Shown here piece after piece: positions 1-8,049 of a stretch of DNA of 64,000 nucleotides. The notes under the pieces were generated by a model, which saw nothing but the letters and a program-made list of their open reading frames with translations, was not told the origin of the DNA and searched no databases. Origin of the DNA: CAWCTD01 sp963798455 (lineage in GTDB: Bacteria > Acidobacteriota > Terriglobia > Bryobacterales > Bryobacteraceae); the NCBI GenBank assembly GCA_963798455.1, contig CAWCTD010000003.1, positions 2,480,001 to 2,544,000 on the forward strand, given 5' to 3'. Each line of letters opens with the position of its first letter. The first letter of the stretch is position 1. Both the position numbers and the translations under genes were made by a program.

Positions 1-250
1 AGGCCACAGGACCTAAGGCAGCAAGCATAGGGGCTCGTTCCAGCGGTACCGGCTCACCCGGATGAAGGCAATTGATTATATACCGACTCGACTTATAGTG
101 TATCCTGTTTTCTGGGCTCCGCGCAGGATCTGCCGAACCGTAGCGCCCACTTGTGCAAGCGCTGCACAGGCCATGTCGGCGTTGCTATTTGTTTTCAATC
201 ACATACAGCCTGGATCAATGCCTGCATCGAGCCGGCTGGAGGCTAGCTGA

Positions 251-640
251 ATGATGAACAGACTATGGCTCAGCTTGGGCATGGCGCTCGTGGCGGGCCT
301 TCCGCTCCTTGCCCAGGCGGGCGGCGACCAGCGTCAAAGGATCGAGAAGCTCGAGAATTCACTCCTCGCGCCCTGCTGCTACTCCGAACCAGTCGCCCGG
401 CACACCAGCGACGTGGCATTTGCCATGAGAGCGGAGATCGAGCAGTTCGTCGCCAGCGGCAAGTCGGACCAAGAGATCCTGGACCTGTACACGCAACGTT
501 ACGGCGCACGCATCTTAGTGGAGCCCCAAGGAGCGCGCTGGTGGTGGATGCACGTGGTGCCCGTCGCCGTGCTGGCCTTCGGCTTCGTGGCAGTTGCCCT
601 AGTGCTGAGGAAGTGGCTCAGGCCGCTTCCTTCATCATAG
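251..640 (+). CDS. CcmH/NrfF-like cytochrome c maturation protein, stand-alone
   Basis: 129-residue protein with a signal peptide (about residues 1-23), a helical domain carrying the motif LLAPCCYSEPVARHTS, and a C-terminal membrane helix (about 99-120). The layout matches the periplasmic CcmH/CycL/NrfF thiol-oxidoreductase family, which reduces the CXXCH haem-binding site of apocytochromes c. The usual family motif has two cysteines separated by two residues; here they are adjacent (PCC), so the chemistry may differ. No ccmF or other maturation gene is nearby, so its role in cytochrome assembly is inferred from family alone. Its 3' end overlaps the convergent DUF302 gene by 23 bp. The start could be the second Met (254). 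Confidence 0.75.
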   Translation: MMNRLWLSLGMALVAGLPLLAQAGGDQRQRIEKLENSLLAPCCYSEPVARHTSDVAFAMRAEIEQFVASGKSDQEILDLYTQRYGARILVEPQGARWWWMHVVPVAVLAFGFVAVALVLRKWLRPLPSS

Positions 641-998
641 CCACGATCACTTCCTCCACTTCTCGCGCCACCGGCACCAGGGAGGGGGTCGCGAAGATCT
701 TCATCAGCGCCGTGGGCAGGATCGTCGCCAACCGGTAGCCGTTGCCCGAGCGGTAGACGGAGATGCGGCAGGGCAGCGCGGTCGAGACGGCTCCGTTGGC
801 TTCCAGCACTTTCTTGGCCTGGTGGGGGTTACATACCTCGTAGACCAGGCATTCGCCGGCGAAATCCACGCCCTTCTTCGCCATGGTTTCCTTCAGGTTG
901 TGAACGGTGATGATGCCGAACTGATGCCGGGCGGCGGCTTCCTGCAACCCCCGGTCAATGGCTTCCAGGTTCTTGGCGGACGGTATCTCGAAGAGCAT
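618..998 (-). CDS. DUF302 domain protein
   Basis: 126-residue soluble protein matching the DUF302 pattern: an alpha/beta domain with the stretch FGIITVHNLKETM followed by the core YEVCNPHQAKKVLE and CRISVYRS. The molecular function of DUF302 is not established. I chose the ATG at 998 because the family homology begins immediately after it; an upstream in-frame start at 1094 would overlap the divergent membrane-protein gene. No signal peptide is visible. It is convergent with, and overlaps by 23 bp, the CcmH-like gene. Confidence 0.75.
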   Translation of the reverse strand: MLFEIPSAKNLEAIDRGLQEAAARHQFGIITVHNLKETMAKKGVDFAGECLVYEVCNPHQAKKVLEANGAVSTALPCRISVYRSGNGYRLATILPTALMKIFATPSLVPVAREVEEVIVAMMKEAA

Positions 999-1092
999 CG
1001 CAACTCTATGGTAATACCAGTTCCGGGACGATGGAACAGAATTCCTCAGCCTCGCGTACCTGTTATAGAATGAGGCGAACCTCGGAGAGCCC

Positions 1093-1497
1093 ATGAGAGA
1101 CCACGTCCGAATCCTTGCTTATCTGCACATCGTGTTTGGGTCGTTGGGCATACTTGCCGCGCTGGTCGTCCTGGTCGTTTTCGGTGGAATTGCCGGGATT
1201 GTCGGCGCGGCGAATCCGCACGATCCCGACGCCTGGCACATCGCGATCCCAGTCCTCGGCGTCATCGGGCTGGCGATCTGCGGGTTCGTAATGCTGCTTT
1301 CCATACCAGGCATCATTGCGGGGGTGGGTTTGCTGAAGTTCCAGCCTTGGGCGCGGATCCTCACCATCGTGCTCTCGGCTTTGGACCTGCTGCAAGTGCC
1401 CATCGGCACGGCCCTGGGCATCTACGGCCTGTGGGTCCTGCTGCGCCCGGAGACCGAGCGTCTGTTCGGCTTCACCGGCCAGCCCCAGATGCGATGA
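1093..1497 (+). CDS. Small four-helix membrane protein, unknown function
   Basis: 134 residues, largely hydrophobic, with about four predicted membrane helices (roughly residues 8-36, 48-68, 68-88 and 95-121). The helix 1-2 loop carries an acidic stretch (PHDPDAW) and the tail is polar. GGAGAG lies a few bases upstream of the ATG. It is divergent from the DUF302 gene. I do not recognise the family beyond its resemblance to DUF4064-like small membrane proteins, and no function is assigned. Confidence 0.6.
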   Translation: MRDHVRILAYLHIVFGSLGILAALVVLVVFGGIAGIVGAANPHDPDAWHIAIPVLGVIGLAICGFVMLLSIPGIIAGVGLLKFQPWARILTIVLSALDLLQVPIGTALGIYGLWVLLRPETERLFGFTGQPQMR

Positions 1498-1871
1498 ACC
1501 GTGCCCCGGCGCGTTCGGCCCTGTGGATCGGCCAGAGCCGCACCGGCGATCACAAGGAAGGGTAGGCGACTTCGCGCTCATGTGGATCGCTTCCAGATGG
1601 GCGATCATTTGGACACAATTGCGCGAGGCGGCGGGTGGTTGTTGCGAACGTGGTGCTATGCAGGGAAGTCGCGTCTCATGATTCCGCACCAATCTGTCGC
1701 CCACTGCTCAAGACCCCGCCAGCGCAACATCGGGACCGTTCGACGTTGGAAGAGTGAAGGCGGCCACTCGATGCGGATACTCTATTCGGCATCCGCCCGT
1801 TTTCTGCTCGCAGCCGCAACCAAAGCATGAGTCTTGACAAAATATCATATTAGATATATTCTAAGTTCTTC
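1498..1871. other. Intergenic stretch upstream of perR
   Basis: 374 bp without a supportable gene. The open frames here have no recognisable similarity and no ribosome-binding site. The last 40 bp hold the AT-rich perR promoter/operator described separately; this AT content contrasts sharply with the GC-rich surroundings. Confidence 0.6.
1834..1862 (+). promoter_or_regulatory. perR promoter with overlapping PerR-box-like dyad
   Basis: TTGACA at 1834-1839 and TATTCT at 1857-1862 form a sigma70-type promoter with 17-bp spacing. Between them lies an AT-rich inverted repeat, ATATC-6 nt-GATAT (about 1842-1857), resembling Fur/PerR operators. An operator there would block RNA polymerase, so autorepression of the downstream Fur-family gene is likely. 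The predicted transcription start (about 1869) is only a few bases before the ATG at 1872, so the mRNA may be nearly leaderless. Confidence 0.6.
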
Positions 1872-2306
1872 ATGGACCCTGCGGCGATCAAGCAGTCCTT
1901 GGAAAGCAGCGGGTTGCGGTGCACTCCTCAGCGCTACGCCCTGATGGCATTCTTGTTGAAACGCAACAGCCATCCCACGGCTGCGGAAATCTTCGGAGGC
2001 TTGAATCGCGCGGATCCGCGCTCTTCAAGGGCCACGACTTATAACAATCTGCGGGACTTGGTGCAGGCGGGTTTGGTGCGTGAAGTGGCCGTCGAGGGCC
2101 GCGCCGCGCGATTCGATGCGAAAGGCATGCGGCATCACCACTTCATCTGCGACCGCTGCGGCAAGGTTGAGGACATGGAGTGGTACGACGTGCCCGGGCC
2201 TGCCTCGGGCTCTCTGGGTAAGCGGATTCTTCGCGAATGTGAACTCATTTTCCGGGGGCTCTGCGCGAAGTGCGTTCCGCGGCACGATTCCCGTCAAGTG
2301 TCGTAG
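1872..2306 (+). CDS. perR: Fur family transcriptional repressor, PerR-like
   Basis: 144-residue winged-helix metalloregulator. The N-terminal HTH contains the family pattern RCTPQRYALMAFL, the hinge carries RATTYNNLRDLV, and the C-terminal dimer domain has the metal ligands HHHFICDRCGKVED and the second structural zinc pair CAKC. Fur-family proteins repress target genes when metallated; PerR members sense peroxide by metal-catalysed oxidation of histidine. The PerR rather than Fur assignment rests on the katG gene starting 127 bp downstream on the same strand. A dyad overlaps its own promoter. Confidence 0.85.
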   Translation: MDPAAIKQSLESSGLRCTPQRYALMAFLLKRNSHPTAAEIFGGLNRADPRSSRATTYNNLRDLVQAGLVREVAVEGRAARFDAKGMRHHHFICDRCGKVEDMEWYDVPGPASGSLGKRILRECELIFRGLCAKCVPRHDSRQVS

Positions 2307-2433
2307 GCGTGCGGATACCGGATGAATGGCGCGCATCAGCAAGCGCGGCCAGCGGCGATTGCGCGAATGGAAAAGGCAGGTTTGGTTCGTAGCTCGTCAC
2401 AGTTTTTTGACTAATTCGGAGGGAGACCAACAG

Positions 2434-4689
2434 ATGGATAAGCAACTCACCAACGCAGCGGGAACGCCTGTCCCCGATCATCAGGAGCAAAACGTGTCAA
2501 CCGAAACCAGGTGCCCGGTATCGGGCGGCGCTCGCAAACATACAATGGCTGGGACCCCGACAAACGCAGACTGGTGGCCCAATCAACTGAACCTGAAGGT
2601 CTTGCACCACCACTGCCCGCTGTCCGACCCCATGGGCGAGGCGTTCAACTACGCCGAGGAGTTCAAGAGCCTTGACTTGGATGCCGTGATCAAGGACCTC
2701 CATGTCTTGATGACGGACTCGCAGGATTGGTGGCCCGCGGACTACGGCCATTACGGGCCGCTCTTCATCCGTATGGCGTGGCATAGCGCAGGCACGTACC
2801 GTATCTCCGATGGCCGAGGTGGCGGGGGCTCCGGAGCACAGCGATTTGCGCCGCTCAATAGCTGGCCGGACAACGTGAACCTCGACAAGGCGCGCCGATT
2901 GCTCTGGCCGATCAAGCAAAAGTACGGTCGGAAAATCTCCTGGGCCGACCTGATGATCCTCGCCGGTAACGTCGCACTGGAGTCGATGGGATTCAAGACC
3001 TTCGGTTTCGCCGGTGGGCGCGAAGACATCTGGGAGCCGGAAGAAGACATTTACTGGGGGCCTGAGGGCAAGTGGCTGGCGGACGAGCGCTACAGCGGCG
3101 ACCGTCAGCTCGAGAATCCTCTCGGCGCTGTTCAAATGGGACTCATTTACGTGAATCCGGAAGGGCCGAACGGCAACCCGGATCCGCTCGCCGCGGCCAA
3201 GGATATTCGCGAAACGTTTGCCCGCATGGCGATGAACGACGAAGAAACGGTCGCGCTGATTTCTGGCGGTCACACCTTCGGCAAAACCCACGGCGCTGGC
3301 GATGCGGCACTGGTGGGCCCAGAACCGGAAGCCGCCGGCATCGAGGAGCAGGGCCTCGGCTGGAAGAGCAAATTTGGCACGGGCAAAGGGGCTGACGCGA
3401 TCGGCAGCGGCCTGGAAGTCATCTGGACCACAACGCCAACGAAGTGGAGCAGCAACTTCTTCTGGAACCTGTTCGGCTACGAATGGGAACTGACCAAGAG
3501 CCCGGCGGGCGCGCAGCAGTGGAAGCCGAAGCATGGCGCAGGCGCCGGCACGGTGCCGGACGCGCACGATCCGTCAAAGCGTCACGCTCCATCCATGCTG
3601 ACTACTGATCTCTCTTTGCGGTTCGACCCTGTTTACGAAAAGATTTCAAGGCGCTTCTACGAGAATCCGGACCAGTTCGCAGACGCGTTCGCCAAGGCTT
3701 GGTACAAGCTGACGCACCGCGACATGGGGCCTGTTACGCGGTGCCTCGGGCCGCTCGTTCCCGCGGAGCCGTTGCTGTGGCAGGACCCCGTTCCCGCTGT
3801 GGATCATGAATTGATCGGGGAGCAGGATATTTCTGCTCTCAAGGCCCAGATCCTCGCCTCCGGACTTTCCATCTCCCAACTGGTCACGACGGCCTGGGCG
3901 TCGGCGGCAACATTCCGCGGCAGTGACAAGCGCGGCGGGGCTAACGGAGCGCGCATTCGCCTCGCGCCGCAAAAGGATTGGGAAGTCAACCAGCCGGCCG
4001 AACTGGCGAAGGTTCTTCCGACGCTGGAGGCGATCCAGAAGGGTTTCAACGGCGCGCAGTCCGGTGGAAAGAAGGTCTCGCTTGCTGACCTGATCGTTCT
4101 GGGCGGCTGCGCAGCCGTCGAGGCAGCGGCCAAGAAGGCCGGCCGCGACGTGAAGGTTTCCTTCTCGCCGGGGCGCATGGACGCGTCGCAGGAGCAGACC
4201 GATGTGCATTCATTCGCCGTACTGGAGCCGGCCGCGGACGGGTTCCGCAACTATCTCCGAAAGGGAGACGAAGAATCGGCGGCTGAGCTGCTGGTGGATC
4301 GGGCGAACCTGTTGACCCTGACCGCTCCCGAGATGACGGTTCTGGTTGGTGGCATGCGCGCCCTGGATGCGAACTTCGGGCAGTCCAAACACGGTGTTTT
4401 CACCGCGCGGCCCGGGACGCTGACGAATGATTTCTTCGTCAACCTGCTCGACATGAAGACGAAGTGGCAGAAGTCCGCCAAATCTGAAGGCGTGTTGGAG
4501 GGGCGTGATCGGGCGACGGGCGAGCTCAAGTGGACGGGCACTGTCGTTGATCTCGTCTTCGGTTCCAACTCCCAGCTCCGAGCCCTCGCGGAAATCTATG
4601 CCTGCAGCGACTCGCAGGAGGCGTTTGTAAAGGACTTCGTGGCTGCATGGAACAAGGTGATGAACCTCGATCGCTTCGACCTTGCCTGA
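2434..4689 (+). CDS. katG: Catalase-peroxidase KatG
   Basis: 751-residue bifunctional haem enzyme that disproportionates hydrogen peroxide and also acts as a peroxidase. The distal triad Arg113-Trp116-His117 (RMAWHSAGTYR), proximal His280 (GGHTFGKTHGA), and the residues of the catalytic Met-Tyr-Trp adduct (Trp116, Tyr239, Met265) are all present, as is the degenerate C-terminal peroxidase-like repeat. Length is normal for the family. I chose the ATG at 2434 because a strong GGAGGGAG site precedes it; the in-frame extension to 2326 is not family-like. It lies just downstream of the PerR-like repressor and is probably controlled by it. Confidence 0.97.
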   Translation: MDKQLTNAAGTPVPDHQEQNVSTETRCPVSGGARKHTMAGTPTNADWWPNQLNLKVLHHHCPLSDPMGEAFNYAEEFKSLDLDAVIKDLHVLMTDSQDWWPADYGHYGPLFIRMAWHSAGTYRISDGRGGGGSGAQRFAPLNSWPDNVNLDKARRLLWPIKQKYGRKISWADLMILAGNVALESMGFKTFGFAGGREDIWEPEEDIYWGPEGKWLADERYSGDRQLENPLGAVQMGLIYVNPEGPNGNPDPLAAAKDIRETFARMAMNDEETVALISGGHTFGKTHGAGDAALVGPEPEAAGIEEQGLGWKSKFGTGKGADAIGSGLEVIWTTTPTKWSSNFFWNLFGYEWELTKSPAGAQQWKPKHGAGAGTVPDAHDPSKRHAPSMLTTDLSLRFDPVYEKISRRFYENPDQFADAFAKAWYKLTHRDMGPVTRCLGPLVPAEPLLWQDPVPAVDHELIGEQDISALKAQILASGLSISQLVTTAWASAATFRGSDKRGGANGARIRLAPQKDWEVNQPAELAKVLPTLEAIQKGFNGAQSGGKKVSLADLIVLGGCAAVEAAAKKAGRDVKVSFSPGRMDASQEQTDVHSFAVLEPAADGFRNYLRKGDEESAAELLVDRANLLTLTAPEMTVLVGGMRALDANFGQSKHGVFTARPGTLTNDFFVNLLDMKTKWQKSAKSEGVLEGRDRATGELKWTGTVVDLVFGSNSQLRALAEIYACSDSQEAFVKDFVAAWNKVMNLDRFDLA

Positions 4690-4790
4690 GCTGGGCGGAA
4701 AGTTGTTCGGATCGGCACAATCGCGCTAGTTCCGCGGCCAAGTTGACGTATCACGCCCATCCCATTGATGTGGGTTTGCCGCGGCGACAG

Positions 4791-4888
4791 TCAGCCCTGG
4801 AGGATTCTCAGGATGTGTGTGGCGAGTTCCCTACTGTTTTCGTGGCGACCTGGGGTCAGAGACGGCGGATCAGGTCTTCGCGCTTCAC
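4791..4888 (-). pseudogene. hicA toxin remnant with internal deletion
   Basis: Immediately after hicB, a GTG overlapping its TGA (GTGA) opens a frame reading VKREDLIRRL, the expected HicA N-terminus, and then hits a stop. A different frame just downstream (stop at 4791) reads PGRHENSRELATHILRILQG, which resembles the HicA C-terminus around its conserved GRH segment. The middle of the double-stranded RNA-binding-like fold is gone: 98 bp remain versus about 180-240 bp for intact family members. Both pieces are seen directly in the sequence; the deletion is inferred. The toxin cannot be functional. Confidence 0.65.
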
Positions 4889-5076
4889 GTCAGCGACAAT
4901 TCGGCCACGTGCCGGATCCCCGGGATCTCGCCCCCGGTGAGATCACGGAACAAGTCTTTGAGGTGCTCCTGGAGATCCTCAAGGCTCTCGCCTTGGGTCA
5001 TGTAGTCGGGGTACTCCTCGAAGTAGCCTAACCACTGATCACCGTCCTGCCAGTACACATACCGAGCGGTGCTCAT
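4885..5076 (-). CDS. hicB: HicB-type antitoxin
   Basis: 63-residue HicB-like protein. The pattern YWQDGDQWLGYFEEYPDY followed by a helix with GESLEDLQEHLKDLFRDL fits the partial RNase-H fold of short HicB antitoxins, which neutralise the HicA mRNA interferase. No DNA-binding extension is present. Its four-base overlap with the hicA remnant is the usual translational coupling of hicB-hicA pairs. With hicA destroyed, this is an orphan antitoxin. Confidence 0.75.
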   Translation of the reverse strand: MSTARYVYWQDGDQWLGYFEEYPDYMTQGESLEDLQEHLKDLFRDLTGGEIPGIRHVAELSLT

Positions 5077-5497
5077 GGTTTCAGTCTAGCCGAAAACGCC
5101 AGGCGCCGATGGCGCCGCCTCAGGGTGGTGACCTTCTCTTCGATCGAGAGCGGATATCGAGGGCGTTTTGTCTGCAGACGGGAGTAGAATCAATTCTTCG
5201 AAGGAGCAGGCACGATGCGCCGATTCGGACTTCCCACTTGGCGCAGACGGCACACCTTCGCGGGACGGTGGAATTCCACGAGACAAGGGAGGCCATGGAC
5301 AGGCCGGGTACAGGACAACAACAGCCGGCCCCGCAGGCAGTTCATGTTGATCGAGCGCCTGCTGGGCATTGTTCCTCGCGGGATCGGTCGCTACCTGTCG
5401 CGACACAGCAGTTTCGGGAAACGGCTAACCAGTACTGTGCGTCCCTCCATCAGAACGCGCTCTACAGCCGGCACCCGGCCAAAGAGGAGATCCCGAA
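5077..5497. other. Intergenic stretch with no confident gene
   Basis: About 420 bp between hicB and the next plus-strand gene. Open frames exist, and one has AAGGAG before an ATG at 5215, but their translations are arginine/proline-rich, unlike any family I know, and overlap in several frames. I regard it as non-coding or decayed DNA. The last 20 bp hold the AGAGGAGA ribosome-binding site of the gene at 5498. Confidence 0.4.
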
Positions 5498-6352
5498 GTG
5501 AATCCGAAAACAACGAAGTTCTTCCTTGGTATGGGGACTTTGGTCCTTTCTCTCCTGATCCCGGGTCCATTGCGGGCACAGGTGGATGGTGCGACGCTGT
5601 CTGGCGCCGTCACCGACTCTTCGGGAGCAGCGGTTCCCAAGGCCACAATCTCGGTCAAGAATGTGGCCACGAGTCAATCGACCCAGACCCAAACCAACTC
5701 GGCCGGGGTCTACATCGTGCCAAATCTCACCCCGGGGGATTGCGAAGTATCCGTCTCGGCGGAAGGATTCAGCACCAAGGTAGCCAAAATAACGCTGACG
5801 GCAGGGACCAAGCAAGCGTTGGACATAGCTTTGACAGCCTCTTCCAGCAATGCGGCCACGCCCTCGCTGGGGGATCTGGGCTTCTCTCCCAGTCAGACCA
5901 AGGGAAGCGCCGCGGATCAGGCGAGACTCGATCGACGGTCGCACATGTTGATGATCCACCAACGGCTCGGTTTGATAACGGTCGCTCCTTTGGTCGCCAC
6001 GTTGATCGCTTCCCACGGCGCCGCCGGCAGGCATGGCACCGCGACCGGCCGCGACCTGCATGGCGCTCTGGGCCTGGTGACGGCGGGCATGTATTTCACG
6101 ACCGCCTCCTATGCCATTCGCGCACCGAAGGTGCCGGGGACCACAACCCGTGGGCCCATCCGCCTGCACAAGGCATTGGCGTGGATTCATGGCCCGGGGA
6201 TGATCCTGACCCCCATCTTGGGGGTGATGGCCTACGAGCAACGAAACCGCGGCGAAAGGGTTCATGGGATCGCGAAGGCGCATTCGGCGGTCGCCTGGGT
6301 GACAAGCGCGGCGTATGGGGCCGCGATATTGTCCGTATCCATCAAGTTCTAG
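5498..6352 (+). CDS. Carboxypeptidase-regulatory-like domain fused to b561-like membrane module
   Basis: 284 residues, starting at GTG 5498 behind AGAGGAGA. A signal peptide ends near residue 27 (PLRAQ). Residues about 30-112 form a CarboxypepD_reg-like beta-sandwich (GAVTDSSGAAVPKATISVKN). After a flexible linker, residues about 145-284 form four membrane helices with histidines placed as in di-haem cytochrome b561-type proteins (His149, 154, 173, 188, 224, 231, 256, 262; segments LHGALG and LHKALAWIHGPG). Haem binding and electron transfer are inferred from this spacing. The YceI gene begins 9 bp downstream, suggesting a two-gene operon in membrane redox or lipid-carrier function. Confidence 0.6.
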   Translation: MNPKTTKFFLGMGTLVLSLLIPGPLRAQVDGATLSGAVTDSSGAAVPKATISVKNVATSQSTQTQTNSAGVYIVPNLTPGDCEVSVSAEGFSTKVAKITLTAGTKQALDIALTASSSNAATPSLGDLGFSPSQTKGSAADQARLDRRSHMLMIHQRLGLITVAPLVATLIASHGAAGRHGTATGRDLHGALGLVTAGMYFTTASYAIRAPKVPGTTTRGPIRLHKALAWIHGPGMILTPILGVMAYEQRNRGERVHGIAKAHSAVAWVTSAAYGAAILSVSIKF

Positions 6353-6361
6353 GCGGGCTTC

Positions 6362-6901
6362 ATGAACAGAAGAACGCAGATGGCATTTCTGCTTCTGGCG
6401 CTCGCCAGGCTTGCTGGAGCGGATGGTCAATGGGTTCTTGAAAAATCGACACTCACCTATCATGTTTCTCACCCGCTGCACCAGATGGACGGTGTCAGCC
6501 ACGAGGCGCGGGGCAAGGGCGTTTGCCGCGCCGGACAATGTGATTTCTTGATCGCGGTACCGGTGAAGTCGTTTGATTCGGGTGACAGCAACCGCGATCT
6601 TCACATGCTCCAAGTGACGCGCGGCGCGCAGTTTCCCATGGTCGTGGTGCGCACCCGAGTGCCCGAAGAGGCATCTGCATCGGCCACCATCCATGCCGAC
6701 CTCGAGATCGAGTTCGCCGGCCAGACAGTGCAGTATAAGCAGGTCCCATTCCAGTTGGTGAGTCAAGGCGATGAGATCCGGCTATCCGGAACAATTCCGG
6801 CCACGGTATCCGATTTCAAGATCGATCCACCATCGTTCCTGGCGGTCCCAATCAAGAACGAAATGCCAGTGCGCGTGGAAATGAACTGGCGCCACCCGTG
6901 A
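6362..6901 (+). CDS. YceI family periplasmic protein
   Basis: 179 residues with a signal peptide (about 1-20, cleavage after GADG) followed by a YceI-like beta-barrel: GQWVLEKSTLTYHVSHP at the start, the central VPVKSFDSGDSNRDLHMLQV segment, and a terminal IKNEMPVRVEMNW strand. YceI proteins are lipocalin-like and bind isoprenoid or amide lipids in the periplasm. The 9-bp gap to the upstream b561-like gene supports cotranscription. Such pairs are common for YceI, whose genes are often adjacent to cytochrome b561 genes. Confidence 0.75.
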   Translation: MNRRTQMAFLLLALARLAGADGQWVLEKSTLTYHVSHPLHQMDGVSHEARGKGVCRAGQCDFLIAVPVKSFDSGDSNRDLHMLQVTRGAQFPMVVVRTRVPEEASASATIHADLEIEFAGQTVQYKQVPFQLVSQGDEIRLSGTIPATVSDFKIDPPSFLAVPIKNEMPVRVEMNWRHP

Positions 6902-6927
6902 CCGGCATGAGGAACCCCGCCACTACG

Positions 6928-8007
6928 TCAGCGGGCTGGCTGGTAGATGCAGAAGGGCTCTTCCGCTAGGTAGTTGCCGGTCATGCCGTAGGCTCGGGCG
7001 CGGCAGCCCAGGCAGACGTGCTTGAATTCGCACAGACCGCACTTGCCCTCCAGCAGGTCCGGCTGGCGCAGGGCGGCAAACACGGCCGCTTTCTCCCAGA
7101 CGTCGCGGAACCGTTCCTTCTTCAGGTCGCCGGCCGAGATCGGAAGATACCCGCAGGGGTAGACCTCGCCCTGGTGCGAAACGAAGCAGACGCCGCTGCC
7201 CGCAAGGCACCCGCGCGTAGTGGCGTGCAAGCCGTGCGCGGCCAACTCGGGCACGCTCTCGCCGGCGCGGCGCGCTTCCGCCCGGCGCTGTCGCATGATC
7301 CGGTAGTAGTGCGGCGCGCAGGTCGCCTTCAGCTCCAGGCCGCTGTCGAGAGTGCGGTCATAGAACCAGTTCAGTACACCCTCGTACTCGGCGCCCTGGA
7401 TGGTCTGTTCCTCGGCGATGGTCAGCCCGCAGCCCACCGGGACGAGCAGGAAGATGTGGAACGCAGCGACCCCCAGCGACTGAGCCAGCCTCAGGATATC
7501 GGGCAACTGGTCCACGTTGTGCTTGGCCACGCTGGTATTGACCTGGGTGGATACGCCCAGGGCTTGCAGGTGCTTGAGGCCGGCAATGGCCGCGTCAAAG
7601 GCGCCCGACTGGCCACGGAACGCGTCGTGGGTGTTCTGGTCCGCTCCGTCCAGGCTGATGGCGACCCTGACAATGCCGGACTCCTTGATCCTGTGCGCCA
7701 TGGCCTCGTCCACAAGTGTCCCGTTGGTGGCCAGAGCAACCCGCATGTTCTTGCTCACCGCGCGCCTGGCGATGTCGAAAACATCCCGCCGCCAGAGCGG
7801 CTCTCCCCCGCTCAGGACCAGGATCAGTGGGGCATATTCCGCAATCTGGTCAATGACGTCACAGCACTGGCCGTAGCTGAGATCGGCGGAAGACATCAAC
7901 TCGGTAGCGCTGGCCCGGCAGTGTATGCACCTTAAGTTGCAACCAGTTGTGAGCTCCCAGAAGATGAGCCGCGGCCGGTAGCCCGAGTCGATTCCGCTGG
8001 CGTTCAT
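6928..8007 (-). CDS. Radical SAM/SPASM protein, AhbD/NirJ-like
   Basis: 359 residues. The N-terminal radical SAM 4Fe-4S motif is CX3CX2C at Cys23, Cys27 and Cys30, followed by the GGEP SAM-binding motif. The C-terminal SPASM domain has cysteines in the order CGLCEFKHVCLGCRARAYG, ending in an EEPFCIYQP segment typical of the AhbD/NirJ group. AhbD decarboxylates Fe-coproporphyrin III in siroheme-derived haem synthesis and NirJ acts in haem d1 synthesis. No other ahb or nir gene is nearby, so the substrate is not settled. It could instead modify a peptide. Confidence 0.7.
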   Translation of the reverse strand: MNASGIDSGYRPRLIFWELTTGCNLRCIHCRASATELMSSADLSYGQCCDVIDQIAEYAPLILVLSGGEPLWRRDVFDIARRAVSKNMRVALATNGTLVDEAMAHRIKESGIVRVAISLDGADQNTHDAFRGQSGAFDAAIAGLKHLQALGVSTQVNTSVAKHNVDQLPDILRLAQSLGVAAFHIFLLVPVGCGLTIAEEQTIQGAEYEGVLNWFYDRTLDSGLELKATCAPHYYRIMRQRRAEARRAGESVPELAAHGLHATTRGCLAGSGVCFVSHQGEVYPCGYLPISAGDLKKERFRDVWEKAAVFAALRQPDLLEGKCGLCEFKHVCLGCRARAYGMTGNYLAEEPFCIYQPAR

Positions 8008-8049
8008 GCCTGATGAGGCTGCAATTGAGGGGCCAGGAGTTGGGCGAAA

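Noticed and set aside
2326..2433. N-terminal extension of KatG
   Set aside because: The added residues are basic and unlike KatG N-termini, while a strong ribosome-binding site directly precedes the ATG at 2434.
5109..5501. Possible 130-residue plus-strand gene before the b561-like fusion
   Set aside because: No clear start signal, unusual composition, no similarity, and it overlaps the well-supported start at 5498.
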